A stretch of 64,000 nt of DNA, taken from Ectobius pallidus. Lineage: Eukaryota > Arthropoda > Insecta > Blattodea > Ectobiidae. The DNA is taken from assembly GCA_964059195.1 (NCBI GenBank), contig CAXKWD010000001.1, positions 217,070,484 through 217,134,483 of the forward strand. The letters are read 5' to 3'. The notes below the pieces were generated by a model. That model searched no databases and was not told the origin of the DNA. It worked only from the letters and a program-made list of their open reading frames with translations. The translations under genes were made by a program, and so were the position numbers. This document shows positions 10,891-23,135 of the stretch, one piece after another (the stretch's first letter is position 1; every line of letters starts with the position of its first letter).

Positions 10891-11926
10891 AAAAATAATG
10901 TCAAATGGAATGTAACAATGTAACAAATGTAACAAATTAACAGTGACGGAGTGAAAATATGTAACTGGGTTAATGATGTTCCTAAAAACTTTCCACAGTC
11001 TTTATGTTTTCCTTTTTAATAAGATCCCAGTTTAGTTATTTTCTGCTCCATCACGTACAGCTAGTTAAAATTCGAAATAAATAGCATACGAGAACAATAT
11101 TCCATGGAGACGGAAGCACATTTTCATGGACCGGAGTGCACGGCATAAGGCAGAAATGAGCTTAAACAGACATTGTATATGGAATTTGAGTGCAGCGCAT
11201 AGAATCTTCAAGCCAATATAAACCAATTTGCGTTTAAACATGGCATTCCGTATTCAGTGCGTTCCATGGCCTCCCTTGATCCCTCAACTCCGTCACAATC
11301 AAATTTCCCGACCCATTGTTCCCTCCATGCAAACTTCATTTGTTATCAAACAAAAGCTTCTAAAATTTCCCTTCAATCATTTTTCCCATTCAACTTTATT
11401 TTCCGAGAGAATTAAACGAAAAAGTAATCTTCTTTTCTTCACTTCTTAATTTAGTTATGCAGAAAGCTTAAGTAGCAAAGAAAGCAAACTTCTTGCAGAG
11501 GATTATCCGTTTCCGGCTTACTCGTTTTCTCGATTAAATTTCAATTTGTACGTCCTTTCCTCTCTTATTTAATCCCCAGCCTACCTTCCATCTGCGCATG
11601 ACTTATTATTTATATCACAGGATGCCATGCTGCTACAGGTTTCCGCATAACAAATGCAACCACTCTTTTTTAATAAGTAAAATCTCAGTTACTCTTCTGT
11701 TGTCGGGGGTTAGTTTTAACAAAATTTTACAATGCTAGTCTAAAAGCAAATACAATAGAGGATAACACCGGACACTTTCTGCTTTGACAATGGAAATATG
11801 GGGGACAGATTTTGCAGCACTCCTGGTGGCACAACCTGGAAACTTGGGGTCGAATTAAAATATTCAAAACATAAACTGTAATGTTTTAATATTTGACGAA
11901 CCGATGTGTACCAAAACACTGTTTAA

Positions 11927-11929
<3 letters not shown>
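10891..11929. other. AT-rich DNA, nothing recognised
   Basis: A short frame at 11228-11449 has no recognisable domain and I do not call it a gene. Confidence 0.55.

Positions 11930-11988
<59 letters not shown>
11930..11988. repeat. (TAA)n microsatellite
   Basis: About twenty TAA units just upstream of the tandem array. Confidence 0.95.
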
Positions 11989-12056
11989 CAAACAAAACAC
12001 AGAACTTCCGAATAATAATATTTAATCTTAAACAACACATATGCTTATCAAACTAG

Positions 12057-12247
12057 AGCGAGGTGGCCGAGACGGTAACGTCTTGAACTCGCATTCTGGA
12101 AGTCCCTGATTCAAATCCCGTTACTAGAAAATTTGACAATTTATTTATTAACTTATTATTTTATTTTTTTGTGAGTGCGCGATTGTGAAGATATCACAAA
12201 TCTGTATAGTTCTGCTGATGCTGGTCGATTTTAATCTGACTGAAAGA
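12057..12247 (+). mobile_element. SINE-D copy inserted in array unit 1
   Basis: Starts agcgaggtggccgagacggt, with a decayed B box (gattcaaatccc). The 7-base duplication AAACTAG flanks it (12050-12056 and 12248-12254), and the other units have the uninterrupted site atcaaactagacc. It therefore entered after the array formed or after this unit diverged. Confidence 0.85.
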
Positions 12248-13041
12248 AAACTAGACCTTTGTTCTTCCGTAAGCAATGCTTAATGAATCGATCTGGAGCT
12301 TAACTTGGAAATCGATTACAAAAATAACTGATTTTCGGCATATCATAATTGCAATTATTACTGATTAAACAAATGCATTCTGGCATTTTGTTACATCAGT
12401 TTACTGATTTTATTTATTTTAATTTAATACATTATTTAGTTTTTCTTATTTTTCTTGATTTTAGGTCAATTAATCCTCCATTACCGCGTGTACAGACACA
12501 CGGACAGACATTTTCACGTCCACCACCCAATCTCATAAAGTACGGTACCATTCTGGCACTTATTAATAAATTAAGAACGCTAGTATGTAAACACCGTTAG
12601 ACTGCATAAAATTCATGCGATGTTAAAAAATTCCTACATAAATCTGAAAGCTATTTTGAGCATTTTAGTAAAAGGACTTAATAATGTAGACATTGTGCAG
12701 ACTAACAATGTGAAGTTTGATTTAAACTGCTCTATATGTTTTTGAAATTTAAAATGTTAAATTTATCTAATTTTACTAGGCCTATAGTCAAAGTACTTAC
12801 GACTTCTTACGTGTCGGACTCCAACACTCCAACTGTGACGTGGCAATTCCTGATACGTTATTCCCTACAAAATAGTGGAGGCTACCCATATAATAACCCC
12901 TAGAGCAAACGTTTGTGATTATGGTTTATTTTTCCGTGTGCCATGTGTAATTAACTAATTTCGAAATTGCCGACACATATACGGGCACTTAATTCAACTT
13001 GTTTTTATTCTTTTTTTCTATTGTTTCCTGAGAAATTTTCG

Positions 13042-13155
13042 CAATGAATTGTTTCGCAAGTTCTCAGATAGTACTGGCAATATTTGTGGGTCTACGGGAA
13101 TGTTTCTGTACATATGGCTCAGGAAAAGGGTTTTGGGAATGTAGTTCCTGAGAGA
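13042..13155 (+). other. Short frame conserved between array units
   Basis: ATG at 13044 opens MNCFASSQIVLAIFVGLREC, and nearly the same stretch is found at 14705 and 16875 in the next two units. It is hydrophobic after residue 8, like the start of a signal peptide. Unit 1 stops after about 38 codons, while in unit 2 the frame runs 92 codons (14705-14983). Sequence identity could simply reflect recent duplication, so coding is unproven. Confidence 0.3.
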
Positions 13156-14997
13156 AGAGCCTTACACGTATATAATATAACATCATAATACTCAAGTGGC
13201 TGCAAGTGGCTGCAAAAAACCCCCTTTTTACGGTATTTCTCTTTGGGCCTGGAAAATTTCCTATCTTTATCATGTTAGATGTAAAAAAAAGTAGTCAGAC
13301 TGAAAAATTCAATGTCATAGCCGTGATTTGAACTAAGATTTTCGGCTCTCAGTGCCGCCACTTTCTTAATTGAGCTACCATGGCAACGTGCAACATTTAA
13401 TTCTGCAGATGACCGGGATATTTAATCTCGTAATGTTGTATTATTGAAACTGAAGTTTAGTGAAAGTTCTTTATCTTTGGAGATAAATAGCTATAAATTA
13501 TTTAAAAACTTTTGAACAATAACATCAGTTTTTGAGCTAGATGAATAATTTCTTTTTAAAATGCTTATAAATTTATGCTGAAATTGAATCCATTCAAATC
13601 AGAACATTTATTTTCCCGACTCATAGTCGATTCTCCATGGCAGGGTCACATTTGGTGCTCCTTGTAAGTTTAACTTGCTCTATACACGTTTTGGTACGCA
13701 TTTATAATGTCCATTTTACGAAGCCTATTGATATTGGATCAAATCGGTTGACTGGTACCGGAGTAATGTCCAATTTAGTGCCTATTTCATGGTAATATAT
13801 TAGAAAGAATTTATCAAATGCAAATCAGTTTTCAAGGCAACATATCGTTTTACAGTGTTCATATACGGTTTTGTAAGTTGCAATTCAGTTAACTTTGACA
13901 AAGAACACTACCAACATATTCCTGCACTTATGCTTATCAAACTAGACCTTTGTTCTTCCTAAGCCCTGCTTAATCAATCAATCTGAAGCTTAAATCGGAA
14001 ATCAATAACAAATATAACTGTTTTTCTGTGTATCATAATTGCAATTATTACTGATTAAACAAAAGCACTTCGTTACTTCAGTTTAATGATTTTATTTATT
14101 TTAATTTATAGATTATTTATTTAGTTTTTCTTTCGTTCTTGATTTTAGGTCAATTAATCCTTTATTATCGCGCGTACAGCCATACAGACTGACATTTTCC
14201 CATCCACCACAGAATCTCATAAAGTACCATTCTGGCACTTAATAATAAATTAAGAACGCTAGTATGTAAACACTTAGATTGCATAAAATTCATGCGATAT
14301 TCAAAAATTCCTACATCATTCAGAAAGCTTAGTAATGTAGACATGGTGCAGAATAACAATGTCAAGCTTGATTTAAATACCCCTACATGATCTTCAAATA
14401 TAAAATGTTACATTTATCTAATTTTACTATGGTCAAATTTGTCGTACTTACACATGAATACGACTTCCTACGTGTTGGACTCCAACGCTCCAACTGCGAC
14501 GTGGCAATTCCTGATACATTATTCCCTACAAAATAGTGGAGGCTACCCATATAATAACCCCTAGAGCAAACGTTTGTGATTAAGGTTTATATTTCCATGT
14601 TCCGTGTGTAATTAACTAATAATTCCGAAATTGCCGACATATATACGAGCACTTATTTCAACTTGTTTTTATTCTTTTCTAGTGTTTTCTGAAACATTTT
14701 CGCAATGAATTGTTTCGCAAGTTCTCAGATAGTACTGGCAATATTTGTGGGTCTACGGGAATGTTTCTGTACATATGGCTCAGGAAAAGGGTTTAGGGAA
14801 TGTAGTTCCTGGGAGAAGAGCCTTACACATATATTTGTAACATTATATTACTCAAGTGGCTGCAAAATACAGCCTCGATATCAAACTCTGTATAACACAG
14901 ATCGATGTAACAATAAACCCGCATTTTCCGGTGTTTTTCTTTGGGTCTGGGAAATCTATCTTTATAATGTTAGAAGTGGCTGAAAAACTCAATGCCA

Positions 14998-15066
14998 AAG
15001 CCGTCATTTGAACCATGATCTTCGACTCTCCGTGCCGTCGCTTTATTAATTGAGCTACCATGGCAT
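14998..15066 (-). repeat. Antisense tRNA-like block of the array unit
   Basis: On the minus strand it reads catggtagctcaattaata (A-box-like) and atggttcaaatgacg (B-box-like). Equivalent blocks lie at about 13318-13385 (unit 1) and 17180-17252 (unit 3), so it was part of the unit before tandem amplification. Arms do not form a good full cloverleaf, so it is a tRNA-derived relic rather than a tRNA gene. Confidence 0.6.
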
Positions 15067-15428
15067 CGTGTCGGAACATTATATTATGCAGGTGACCGGG
15101 ATATTTAATGTTGTAATGTTGTATTGTGAAACTGAAGTGTAGGGCAAGTTCGTTATTTTTGGAGATCAATAGCCATAAATTATTAAACAATGTTTTAACA
15201 ATAAACATTAATTTTTGAGCTAGAGGAATAATTCATTTTTAGAATGCTTAGAAATTTATGCTGACGTTGAATCTATTCAAATCAGAAAATTAATATACCC
15301 GACTTATGGTCGATTCTCCCTGGCAGGGTCATGTATGGTGCTCATTGTAAGTTTGACTTTTTTCTATACCCATCTTGGTATACGAATCCTGTTGATATTG
15401 GCCAACTTCGTTGACCGGTACCGGAGTA

Positions 15429-15910
15429 CCGTATTTTTCGAACCGTAAGACGCACTTCGATTTTAGCATTGAAATTTAAGTGGAAAAATTTTTATGTGAT
15501 TCTAAATGAAAATTCGTGAAAGTCTGAAAATATTTTTACACCCTCTCACAATCTATACAGGATATGGTAAATGTAATGGATCAAGACTGCTTAGAGGTCA
15601 TTTAGACCACCCCATGGAGAAATTCTTCTATATGAAAGAACCGAACATTTCTTTCTTTTCGCGTTATATAGGCTACCTGGCTCAAAACTCTCATTTTATG
15701 ATTGTCACAAGTACACTGAAGATGTACAATCTGTGCCACAATTTGCAACTAACTTGTTGTTGTACAATATCTTGTTTATGAATATATTACCGGCAATAGG
15801 CAGTTTTATTTTATTTAGTTTGTTAGTTTGCTTAGGTCCATTAGACGCACTCAACTTTCAAGGCTCTGTTTTCAAGTAAAAAAATTAGTCTTATGATCCG
15901 AAAAGTACGG
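15429..15910. mobile_element. 482-bp TIR element, TA target
   Basis: Ends are CCGTATTTTTCGAACCGTAA and the inverse of it (ttatgatccgaaaagtacgg). TA flanks both sides. Array unit 1 has the empty site ggagtaatg (near 13761), which confirms the insertion and the TA duplication. A left end of the same family is at 25604. Non-coding, probably Tc1/mariner-like by target. Confidence 0.85.
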
Positions 15911-18215
15911 TAATGCCCAATTTAGCTTACTTTATGGTAATAAATTAGAAAGAATTTATCAAATGCAAATCAGTTCTCATGGCAACATATCGTTTTACAG
16001 TGTTCATATACGGCTTTGGAAGCAGTTACGCAGGTAGCTTGAACAAATAACACTACCCACATATTCCTTCACATATGCTTATCAAACTAGACCTTTGTTC
16101 TTCCTAACCCCTGCTTAGGCCTAATGAATCGGTCAGGAGCTTAACTCGGAAACCAATAGCAAAAATAACTGATTTTCTGCATACCATAATTGCAATTATT
16201 ACTGATTAAACAAAAGCACTTCGTTATATCAGTCTAATGATTTTATTTATTTTAATTTACTAAATTATTTAGTTTTTATTCTTTTTTATTTTAGGTCAAC
16301 TAATCCTCTATTATCTCGCGTACAGACGCAGGGACAGAAATTTTCCTGTCCACTACCCAATCTCATAAAGTACGATACCATTCTGGCACTTAATAATAAA
16401 TTAAGAATGCTAGCATGTTTCAAACACCGTTAGATTGCATAAAATTAATGCGATTTAAAAAAATTCCTACATGATTCAGAAAGTTATTTAAACAATTAAA
16501 AAACGTACTACATAGTGCAGAATAACAATGTCAAGTTTTATTTAAACAGCTCTATATGATTTTTAAATATATAATGTTAAATTTATCTAATTTTACTGTA
16601 GTCAACGTTGTCGTACTTACACATGAAAACGAGTTCCTACGTGTCGGGCACCAGCACTCCAACTGTGACGTGGCAATTCCTGATACGTTATTCCCTACAA
16701 AATAGTGGAGGCTACCCATATAATAACCCCTAGAGCAAACGTTTGTGATTATGGTTTATTTTTCCGTGCTCCATGTGTAATTAACTAATTTCGAAATTGC
16801 CGACACATATACGGGCACTTAATTCAACTTGTTTTTATTCTTTTTTTCTACTGTTTCCTGAGAAATTATCGCAATGAATTGTTTCGCAAGTTCTCAGATA
16901 GTACTGGCAATATTTGTGGGTCTACGGGAATGTTTCTGTATATATGGCCCAGGAATAGGTTTTTGGGAATGTAGTTCCTGAGAGAAGAGCCTTACACATA
17001 TATTTGTAACATTATATTACTCAAGTGGCTGCAAAATACAGCCTCGATATCAAACTCTGTATAACACAGATCGATGTAACAAAAACACCCATATTTTCCG
17101 GCGTTTTTCTTTGGATCTGATAATTTCCTATCTTTACAATGTTAGAAGTAAAAAAGGTAGAGTCAGAATGCAAAATTCAATGCCATAGCCGTGATTTGAA
17201 CTAGGATATTGGCTCTCCGTGCCGCCGCTTTATTAATTGAGCTACCATGGCAACGTGCCGCACATTAAATTATCCAGGTGACCGGGATATTTAATGTTTT
17301 AATGTTGAAACTGAAGTTCCTTATCTTTGGAGATAATGACCATAATTTATATTGAACAATGTTTTAACAATAATGTTTCAAACATCAATATTTGAGCTAG
17401 AGGAATAATTCTTTTTTAGAATGCTTAGAAATGTACGCTGAAGTTGAATCCATTCAAATCAGAATTTTTTTCCTCCACTTATGGATTTTTTCCCTGGCAC
17501 GGTCACATATGGTGCTCATTGTAAGTCTGACTCGTTCTATGCCCATTTTGGTAGGCCTATACGCATTTATAACATTCATGGGAAGAAGCCTATTGATAAT
17601 GGACCAAATAGGTTGACAGTATTGCCAAATTATATTAATAAATTAGAAAGAATTTATCAAATGCAAATCAGTTTTCATGGCAACATATTATTTTACAGTT
17701 TTCATACACGGCTTTGGAAGCTTTAATACAGTTAGCTTTGCCAAATAACACTACCAACATATTCCGTAACCTATGCTTATCAAACTACACCGTTGTTCTT
17801 CCGTAAGCTCTGCTTAATGAATCGATCTGGACTCATCTCGGAAATCGATTAAAAAAACAGTTGACAGTATTGCCCAATTTAGCCTATTTTATATTAATAA
17901 ATTAGAAAGAATTTATCAAATGCAAATCAGTTTTCATGGCAACATATTATTTTACAGTTTTCATACACGGCTTTGGAAGCTTTAATACAGTTAGCTTTGC
18001 CAAGTAACACTACCAACATATTCCGTAACCTATGCTTATCAAACTACACCGTTGTTCTTCCGTAAGCCCTGCTTAATGAATCGATCTGGACTCATCTCGG
18101 AAATCGATTAAAAAAAACTTATTTTCTGCATATCATAATTGCAGTTATAACTGATTAAACGAAAGCATTCTGGCACTTTGTTACTTCAGGTTACCTGATT
18201 TTATTTGTATTTGAA

Positions 18216-18821
18216 GTTCTCTTTACTTCATGGTAAATGGTTTGATTTTGTAACAACCATACAGTGGTCTCTATGTCGTTTATTACAGTTTATAGTGCCA
18301 ATATAAGTGGAAATTCTGACATTTTAGTGCAGAAATGCAAGGTTGTTTTATAGGTACTAATAACGGAGGACCAGATACTGAATAGAACAGAGAGGAAGCA
18401 ATTTACGAGAGCGCCATACATGTCATGTTAGACCATTGTTTACAACAAAAGTTATGTCCGGCCCATTGTTTTCGTATTTTGTTTACAACTATTGGCTACA
18501 TACATATTTCATACTAGTGTGCAATATTCAAATCAGCGCTTCTGCTATTGCTGTATTTAGTGAATACAGACGCGATTGCATTTCCCCTCTCCAACAGGCG
18601 CGGTGTATAGCTAATAGCTGTACAGACGAGCTTCATGATTACTCCTCGGCATAAAAGCCATTCCGTTGCCTAGTGATTGGAAAACACTTGAAGAGGGAAC
18701 AAATGAAAACTATTTTCTTACATTTTATAGCTAGGTGATATTATAATACATGATAAATAGAAAATTAGCAAACGTAGCCTACGTCTTGCAGATCTAGTAC
18801 ATCTAGTGGCTTCAAGTGGAT
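18216..18821. other. Intergenic DNA, nothing recognised
   Basis: Sequence leaves the array homology near 18215. No frame with recognisable domains. Confidence 0.5.
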
Positions 18822-18839
18822 TAATGTGGATTTAATGTG

Positions 18840-19273
18840 GATTAATAACCATATTACAAGTTTGCCAGAGGAAAATGGAAAGGAAGTTACTTAACATCAC
18901 GCGAAAAGATCGGATAAGAAACGAAGACATACGTAAGACAACGAAGTTGAAAGACGCAGCGAGAACAAATTCAAAATGGAGTTGGGCAGGACATGTGCTT
19001 AGAATGGACCCCAAAAAATGGACATATGCTGTAACTGTGTGGGAACTCAGGTTAGGGAGCAGGAAAGCGGGAAGACAAAGGACGCGATGGTGTGATATTT
19101 TTTAAGAATCAACTAGGAGGCCAGTGGTCTAGAATAGCAGTAAACAGACAAAAGTGGAAACAAGCTGCAAGCATTAAGGAACTTGTGTGAAAGTTTGTAG
19201 TGCCAAGGAAAGGCTGGTCCGAGGCACGTTTTGTAAGCCACCCTGTAACAGGTGGCCCTAGCCCGCACTGGGC

Positions 19274-19327
<54 letters not shown>
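18840..19327 (+). pseudogene. RTE/Jockey-like LINE, 5'-truncated 3' end
   Basis: The frame at about 18870-19104 encodes RKMERKLLNITRKDRIRNED, then WSWAGHVLRMD and a KAGRQRTRWCD motif. These are the post-RT C-terminal motifs typical of insect RTE/Jockey-type LINE proteins (GH-h-R, G-R-P-x-x-R-W). The frame is broken after RWCDIF. The 3' UTR contains gtaacaggtggccctagccc and ends in (TAA)n at 19274-19330. An 18-base duplication starting TAATGTGGATTT flanks it (18822-18839 and 19328-19345). Dead on arrival, as usual for 5'-truncated LINEs. Confidence 0.88.
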
Positions 19328-19332
<5 letters not shown>

Positions 19333-19345
19333 TGGATTTAATGTG

Positions 19346-20825
19346 ACATAAAAAGTTGCCTAACATTACAGTTATTATGTTATGCTCGACGCCAAACTGA
19401 AATTTTGACCTTAAAATTAACACTGAACTATGGTTGGTATACGATTATTTAACGACGGGATGTACTGTAACTTATGCTTGTGACCGTCGCAACATACGTC
19501 ACTTGTTTTTCTTCAGAATCAACAATTTTGCAAAGGCAAGGCTAGATGTTTGCTAGATGTATGTTGTAAAACATGCAAGCCTATGATATAAATACGAAAG
19601 CAGAATTTATAACTTCCTTTTACAATTACATAAGATATAAATAATTTTACGATGTGTACGTGAGCTTGTCGCACTATCGTGAAGTATAGGCCTCGCCAGC
19701 GATATTGGCATATGTCCTTGAGTGCGTAGCTAGCCAGCTAGCCCCTGGGTTCGCCAGGAATATTAGTGTATGCCCTTGAGGGCGTAGCTAGCCCCCTCAT
19801 AATGTTATCTTTCATCACATACTATGCACATGGTGCTGATTAAGCAAAACATTGGAATACGTTACAGTGCATCTCGAGTAGTGTGTTTATACATCTCCAA
19901 TATCAAGTTGCATCATTCTTCGAGCTTCAGCCTGTGTGTCACACCGGTTCTAATGGCATCATGCCCCTCCTCTGATACTGCCATCACGCCCCCTCAGACC
20001 AAACCATGACCACGATAAAGTAAGTGTCTTGCACCATAGCTGTCCATTAAAATTTCCATACGCCAAAAACCGTGGCGCTACCTGTACGCGCTGGTGCGAT
20101 TAACCAACGAAACGAAAGGACACAGTTAGTCGAGGCAAGTCTGTTGTTTACTTTTGCTCCGTACACATCTTGGATCAAGTATAGGTAAAAATTCTAAATG
20201 TTCCCCTCTAGACATGAATACGCACAATGGAAACAAGTTGAAATATGCCACGTTTTCACACAGTTCTATGTGTATTTAAGGAAAACAATTTTAGCAGCCA
20301 TGGTAATATTCCCTTCCGGGGCTTAGCATTAGTGGCTTTTATATGACATTATGAAAACAAAAGCTTACAAACTTGGCAGAGTAAATCCTGTAAATAAAGT
20401 CAGGTAAGTAGGAGGAGTTTGTTTCTTAAAGTTCTCATACCCCACAGCCTTCTTAACGCGCAGTTCTCTAAGTCTGACTGTAAGAACAATAATAATAAGA
20501 ATAAACATGGAATTCCTCCTCACTCACCCGATTCAGCCTCTCTTAATCACGCAGTCATCTGTAACAAGAGAAAAGCGTATTAAACAAGATATTAACCCTC
20601 CATTCAACATCACACCGCTTTATTTGTACATTGTCTTTTATCTCCCTTTTCACTATTAAATCCCTCTCTTCTCATAACAGTTGGCAGTCTGAGTAATAAA
20701 GTTCATATGCACTAAAGATAACTGGGGATTCATAGAACCTCTAAAATGACTTGGAACTTGTAAGTGGTTGTTGATGAATAACCATTATGGAATTGAGTGG
20801 TACCCAGACAATAGTACAGGAAATT
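19346..20825. other. Intergenic DNA with a 60-bp tandem duplication
   Basis: About 19692-19735 and 19752-19795 are two copies of a unit with landmarks cgccag, atattgg/ag, ccttgag, gcgtagctagcc. Otherwise unassigned. Confidence 0.55.
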
Positions 20826-20831
20826 GGTCTA

Positions 20832-21615
20832 AGGCCGGTATTCATAGTTGGCGACAAGGGGAGATGGTAGTTACCGCTAGCAAAATTATAGAAAATATGC
20901 CGTATTTTCAAGATGCCATAACTCAGGTGTTAACAGTCAGATTTAGTTGAATTTTTTTATGCTTTGCATGTGCACTCTGTAGTTTAAAATAAGCAGAGAA
21001 TGGTTCTTCTAGATATCACTGTTTGGTAGGAAAGAATTTTTTAACACATAGGTGACAATTTAGTTTTACGGTTTCTTCCCTTGACATAGGTACGCTTTTT
21101 TCCATTTCTGTAGCTTAGATTTTTTTGAAACTTTGGTAACTTACTAACAATGGGTACTGCTATTTACCCTACCTCAATCAGTCTAATATATACAATATTA
21201 CTGCCTGAGAACTGCATGAAAACTTCACGACTACAAAAAAAAATACTTTTCTTTAAATAAAAATAGTTGTAAATTCTGTATATTCAAGACTTTCCCCAAA
21301 ATTCTGGTAAGGGAGATTTGTCATCCATCCATAATGAATTCCTGAAAGTTTCATTATTTTAGCGTGAATAGTTTTTTAGAAAATGGTACCTGAAGTACAA
21401 AAAATGTAATTTTACAGGAGAGCGAAAAGAAAATTACATGCATGTTCTAACCTTATGGTATTTTATCCATCCAGGTCGCTCTGCTTGGCTTAATAATAAC
21501 GCAACATATAAGACCTATATATCAAAATGTTCAGAAAACTATGCTCTATTACATGAGCCAAAGGAAAAAAAATCGATTTTTTTTTTACATTGGTAACTAC
21601 CATCTCCCTGAACGA
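20832..21615. mobile_element. Possible TIR element (ggccggtattcatag type)
   Basis: The left end reads ggccggtattcatagttggc with gggagatggtagttacc just inside, and ggtaactaccatctccc occurs inverted at 21590-21606. The outermost bases of the right end do not match well, so it may be decayed. Internal sequence has no transposase. Confidence 0.4.
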
Positions 21616-21653
21616 CTTAACAAAGCTAAGCTTAATGGACAAGTCGACTTATA

Positions 21654-21751
21654 CGAGGGTCATTCAACAATTAAAGAGACAAACTAACCTGGAGAAAAAA
21701 ACAGTTTATTTTTACAAAATAAGATTTTTCCTAATTTTCAACATAATCCCT
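21654..21751 (-). mobile_element. Mariner-type end fragment
   Basis: TA then CGAGGGTCATTCAACAATTA, a terminal repeat of the type seen in mariner elements, followed by text resembling the sequence beyond the transposase stop (aacataatcccta). It is joined at about 21752 to a hAT-N2 fragment, so its other end is lost. Confidence 0.5.
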
Positions 21752-22030
21752 ATCAACATCTTTTTATTGATGCTGCCTAGACATTGCCAACTCGTAGATA
21801 AATCCTAATCATGGTCTCTGGATTGTAAAAATACATTTTTATTAGGTCATTTTTTTTTTGTCATTTTATGCAATTTTATATTTTTAGGGCATTTATTTCA
21901 ATTTTACGTCATTATTTTGTCATTTTCATGTCTTTTGCTTCCTTATTTTGTCATTTTCATGTCATTTTCATGTCATTTGCTTCCTTATTTTGTCATTTTC
22001 ACATCATTTGCTTCCATATTTTGTCATGTA
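21752..22030 (+). mobile_element. hAT-N2 fragment with internal 31-bp-type repeats
   Basis: Matches the left part of 29199-29909 from catctttttattgatgctgc onward, including tagggcatttatttcaattt and the repeat catttgcttccttattttg. Both ends of the parent element are missing. Confidence 0.65.
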
Positions 22031-22064
22031 GTTGCCACGACTTATGTCCCATCCCTCGTACATT

Positions 22065-22097
22065 GACCAGATCTGACCAGATCTGACCGGATCTGAC
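22065..22097. repeat. 10-bp tandem repeat (gaccagatct)x3
   Basis: Three near-identical units gaccagatct, gaccagatct, gaccggatct. Confidence 0.85.
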
Positions 22098-22145
22098 GTT
22101 CAACTTACACATGTCTTTATTATGATGAGTTTAATGTACAGAGTG

Positions 22146-22421
22146 GGGTACGCCGTAGCGTAGTGGTTGAAGCGCTGCGCTACAAACCGGAAGGTCGCGG
22201 GTTCGATTCCCGATGAGGTCGTTGGTGGCACTATGGCCCTCTGGTCAACTCAGCCTCTAAGAGAAATGAGTACCAGGAGCAATTTTGGGGGTAAAGACGG
22301 TCGGTACATAAGGCTGACTACCTTACCACCTTCATGTGCCGAAGTCTAAAAATCCGGGAGCCTCAACCTCCTGGTACCCTCCGGGCCCCCATGGCCTGTA
22401 ATAGGGAACACTTTACTTTAC
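22146..22421 (+). mobile_element. SINE-A, tRNA-derived
   Basis: Same head and body as 5856-6155. The 16-base duplication TTTAATGTACAGAGTG (22130-22145 and 22422-22437) flanks it and is mariner terminal sequence, so the SINE landed inside the mariner end. Confidence 0.93.
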
Positions 22422-22493
22422 TTTAATGTACAGAGTGATCCGTTGGGTATGGATAAAATAAAAACACTGTAAAACATTTAATACAGAACTTTA

Positions 22494-22635
22494 AAAAACT
22501 AAACTAAACTCCGTGGCGCTACATCCCTGGAGGGACTTGGCCTACCACCCGACCGCTGCGTCATCTCCCGTAGGCAGATGGCAGGATTGGGGGGCATGTG
22601 GTCAGCATGCCGACACCCACGGCCGTTAATGGTGG
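22494..22635 (-). mobile_element. SINE-C 3' fragment (minus)
   Basis: Reverse complement of the last 140 bases of the SINE-C at 27463-27781 (ccgtggcgctacatccc, gaccgctgcgtcatct, accacatgcc). Flanked by ATACAGAACTTTA at 22481-22493 and 22636-22648. It is 5'-truncated and so lacks the tRNA-like head. Confidence 0.9.
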
Positions 22636-22689
22636 ATACAGAACTTTATTCACTGAAATTTTGTGTACACAACACTCAAAGACAGGAAA

Positions 22690-23135
22690 TTTCTTAGTGT
22701 TCAACTTGACCCCCAATAGCGCACTTTGCATAACTCATAACGACTATGCAATTCAGCCCACGTCCATTGTAACATAAGAGGGGTGATTTGTTGAAAAGCT
22801 TGGGTAATTTTTACTCTCAGATCATCAATGTTCCTAGGTTTCTGTGCATAGACAGTGCCTTTAACAAAAACCGCGCACAAGAAGTCAGGATGGATTAGAT
22901 CTGAGGAGTTTAGGGGCCAAGCAATGGGTCCACACGACCACATCACATACCATTGAAAGTGGCATTTAGAAAATTAAGAACTTCTCATGCCCAATGAGGG
23001 AGTGCACCATCATGCTGGAATAAGCACACCATACTCAAGTCGAAATTCCCTTTGAACTCTTTTCACACTGTCAAATTCAGTATAACAAAGAACACGTGCC
23101 CGCTGTTGATTTGTAGTATCCGTTCTAATCATCGA
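22690..23135 (-). pseudogene. Mariner-type transposase, decayed and internally deleted
   Basis: Reading the minus strand from 23132, MIRTDTTNQQRARVLCYTEF followed by VQREFRLEYG is the N-terminal helix-turn-helix of insect mariner-like transposases. After an internal deletion the frame resumes with QHDGALPHW and then the stretch around SSDLIHPDFL (normally SPDLTPLDFFLW, carrying the third catalytic Asp), VYAQKPRNIDDLR and a C-terminal RYELCKVR. Stops and substitutions (the SPD Pro is lost) make it inactive. The central DDE part is missing. Confidence 0.8.

Larger units (their letters stand above)
12041..18215. repeat. Tandem array of 1.66-1.70-kb units
   Basis: The unit-start phrase atgcttatcaaact occurs at 12041, 13930, 16075, 17773 and 18032. 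Spacings are 1889, 2145, 1698 and 259. After removing a SINE plus its duplication from unit 1 and a 482-bp TIR element plus TA from unit 2, the units are about 1691, 1661 and 1698 bases. Shared landmarks run in the same order: gcaattattactgattaaac, tctcataaagtac, tggaggctacccatataata, atgaattgtttcgcaagttc, an antisense tRNA-like block and agaaagaatttatcaaatgc. The 259-bp partial unit (17773-18031) repeats only the end/start junction. A diverged relative is at 28310-29990. Unit identity is unknown; phrases such as atttcatgaaacttgg in the relative are common in Helitron-type elements. Confidence 0.85.

Noticed and set aside
14852..15208. 118-codon minus-strand frame in array unit 2 as a gene
   Set aside because: It runs through the tRNA-like block and is not open in units 1 and 3.
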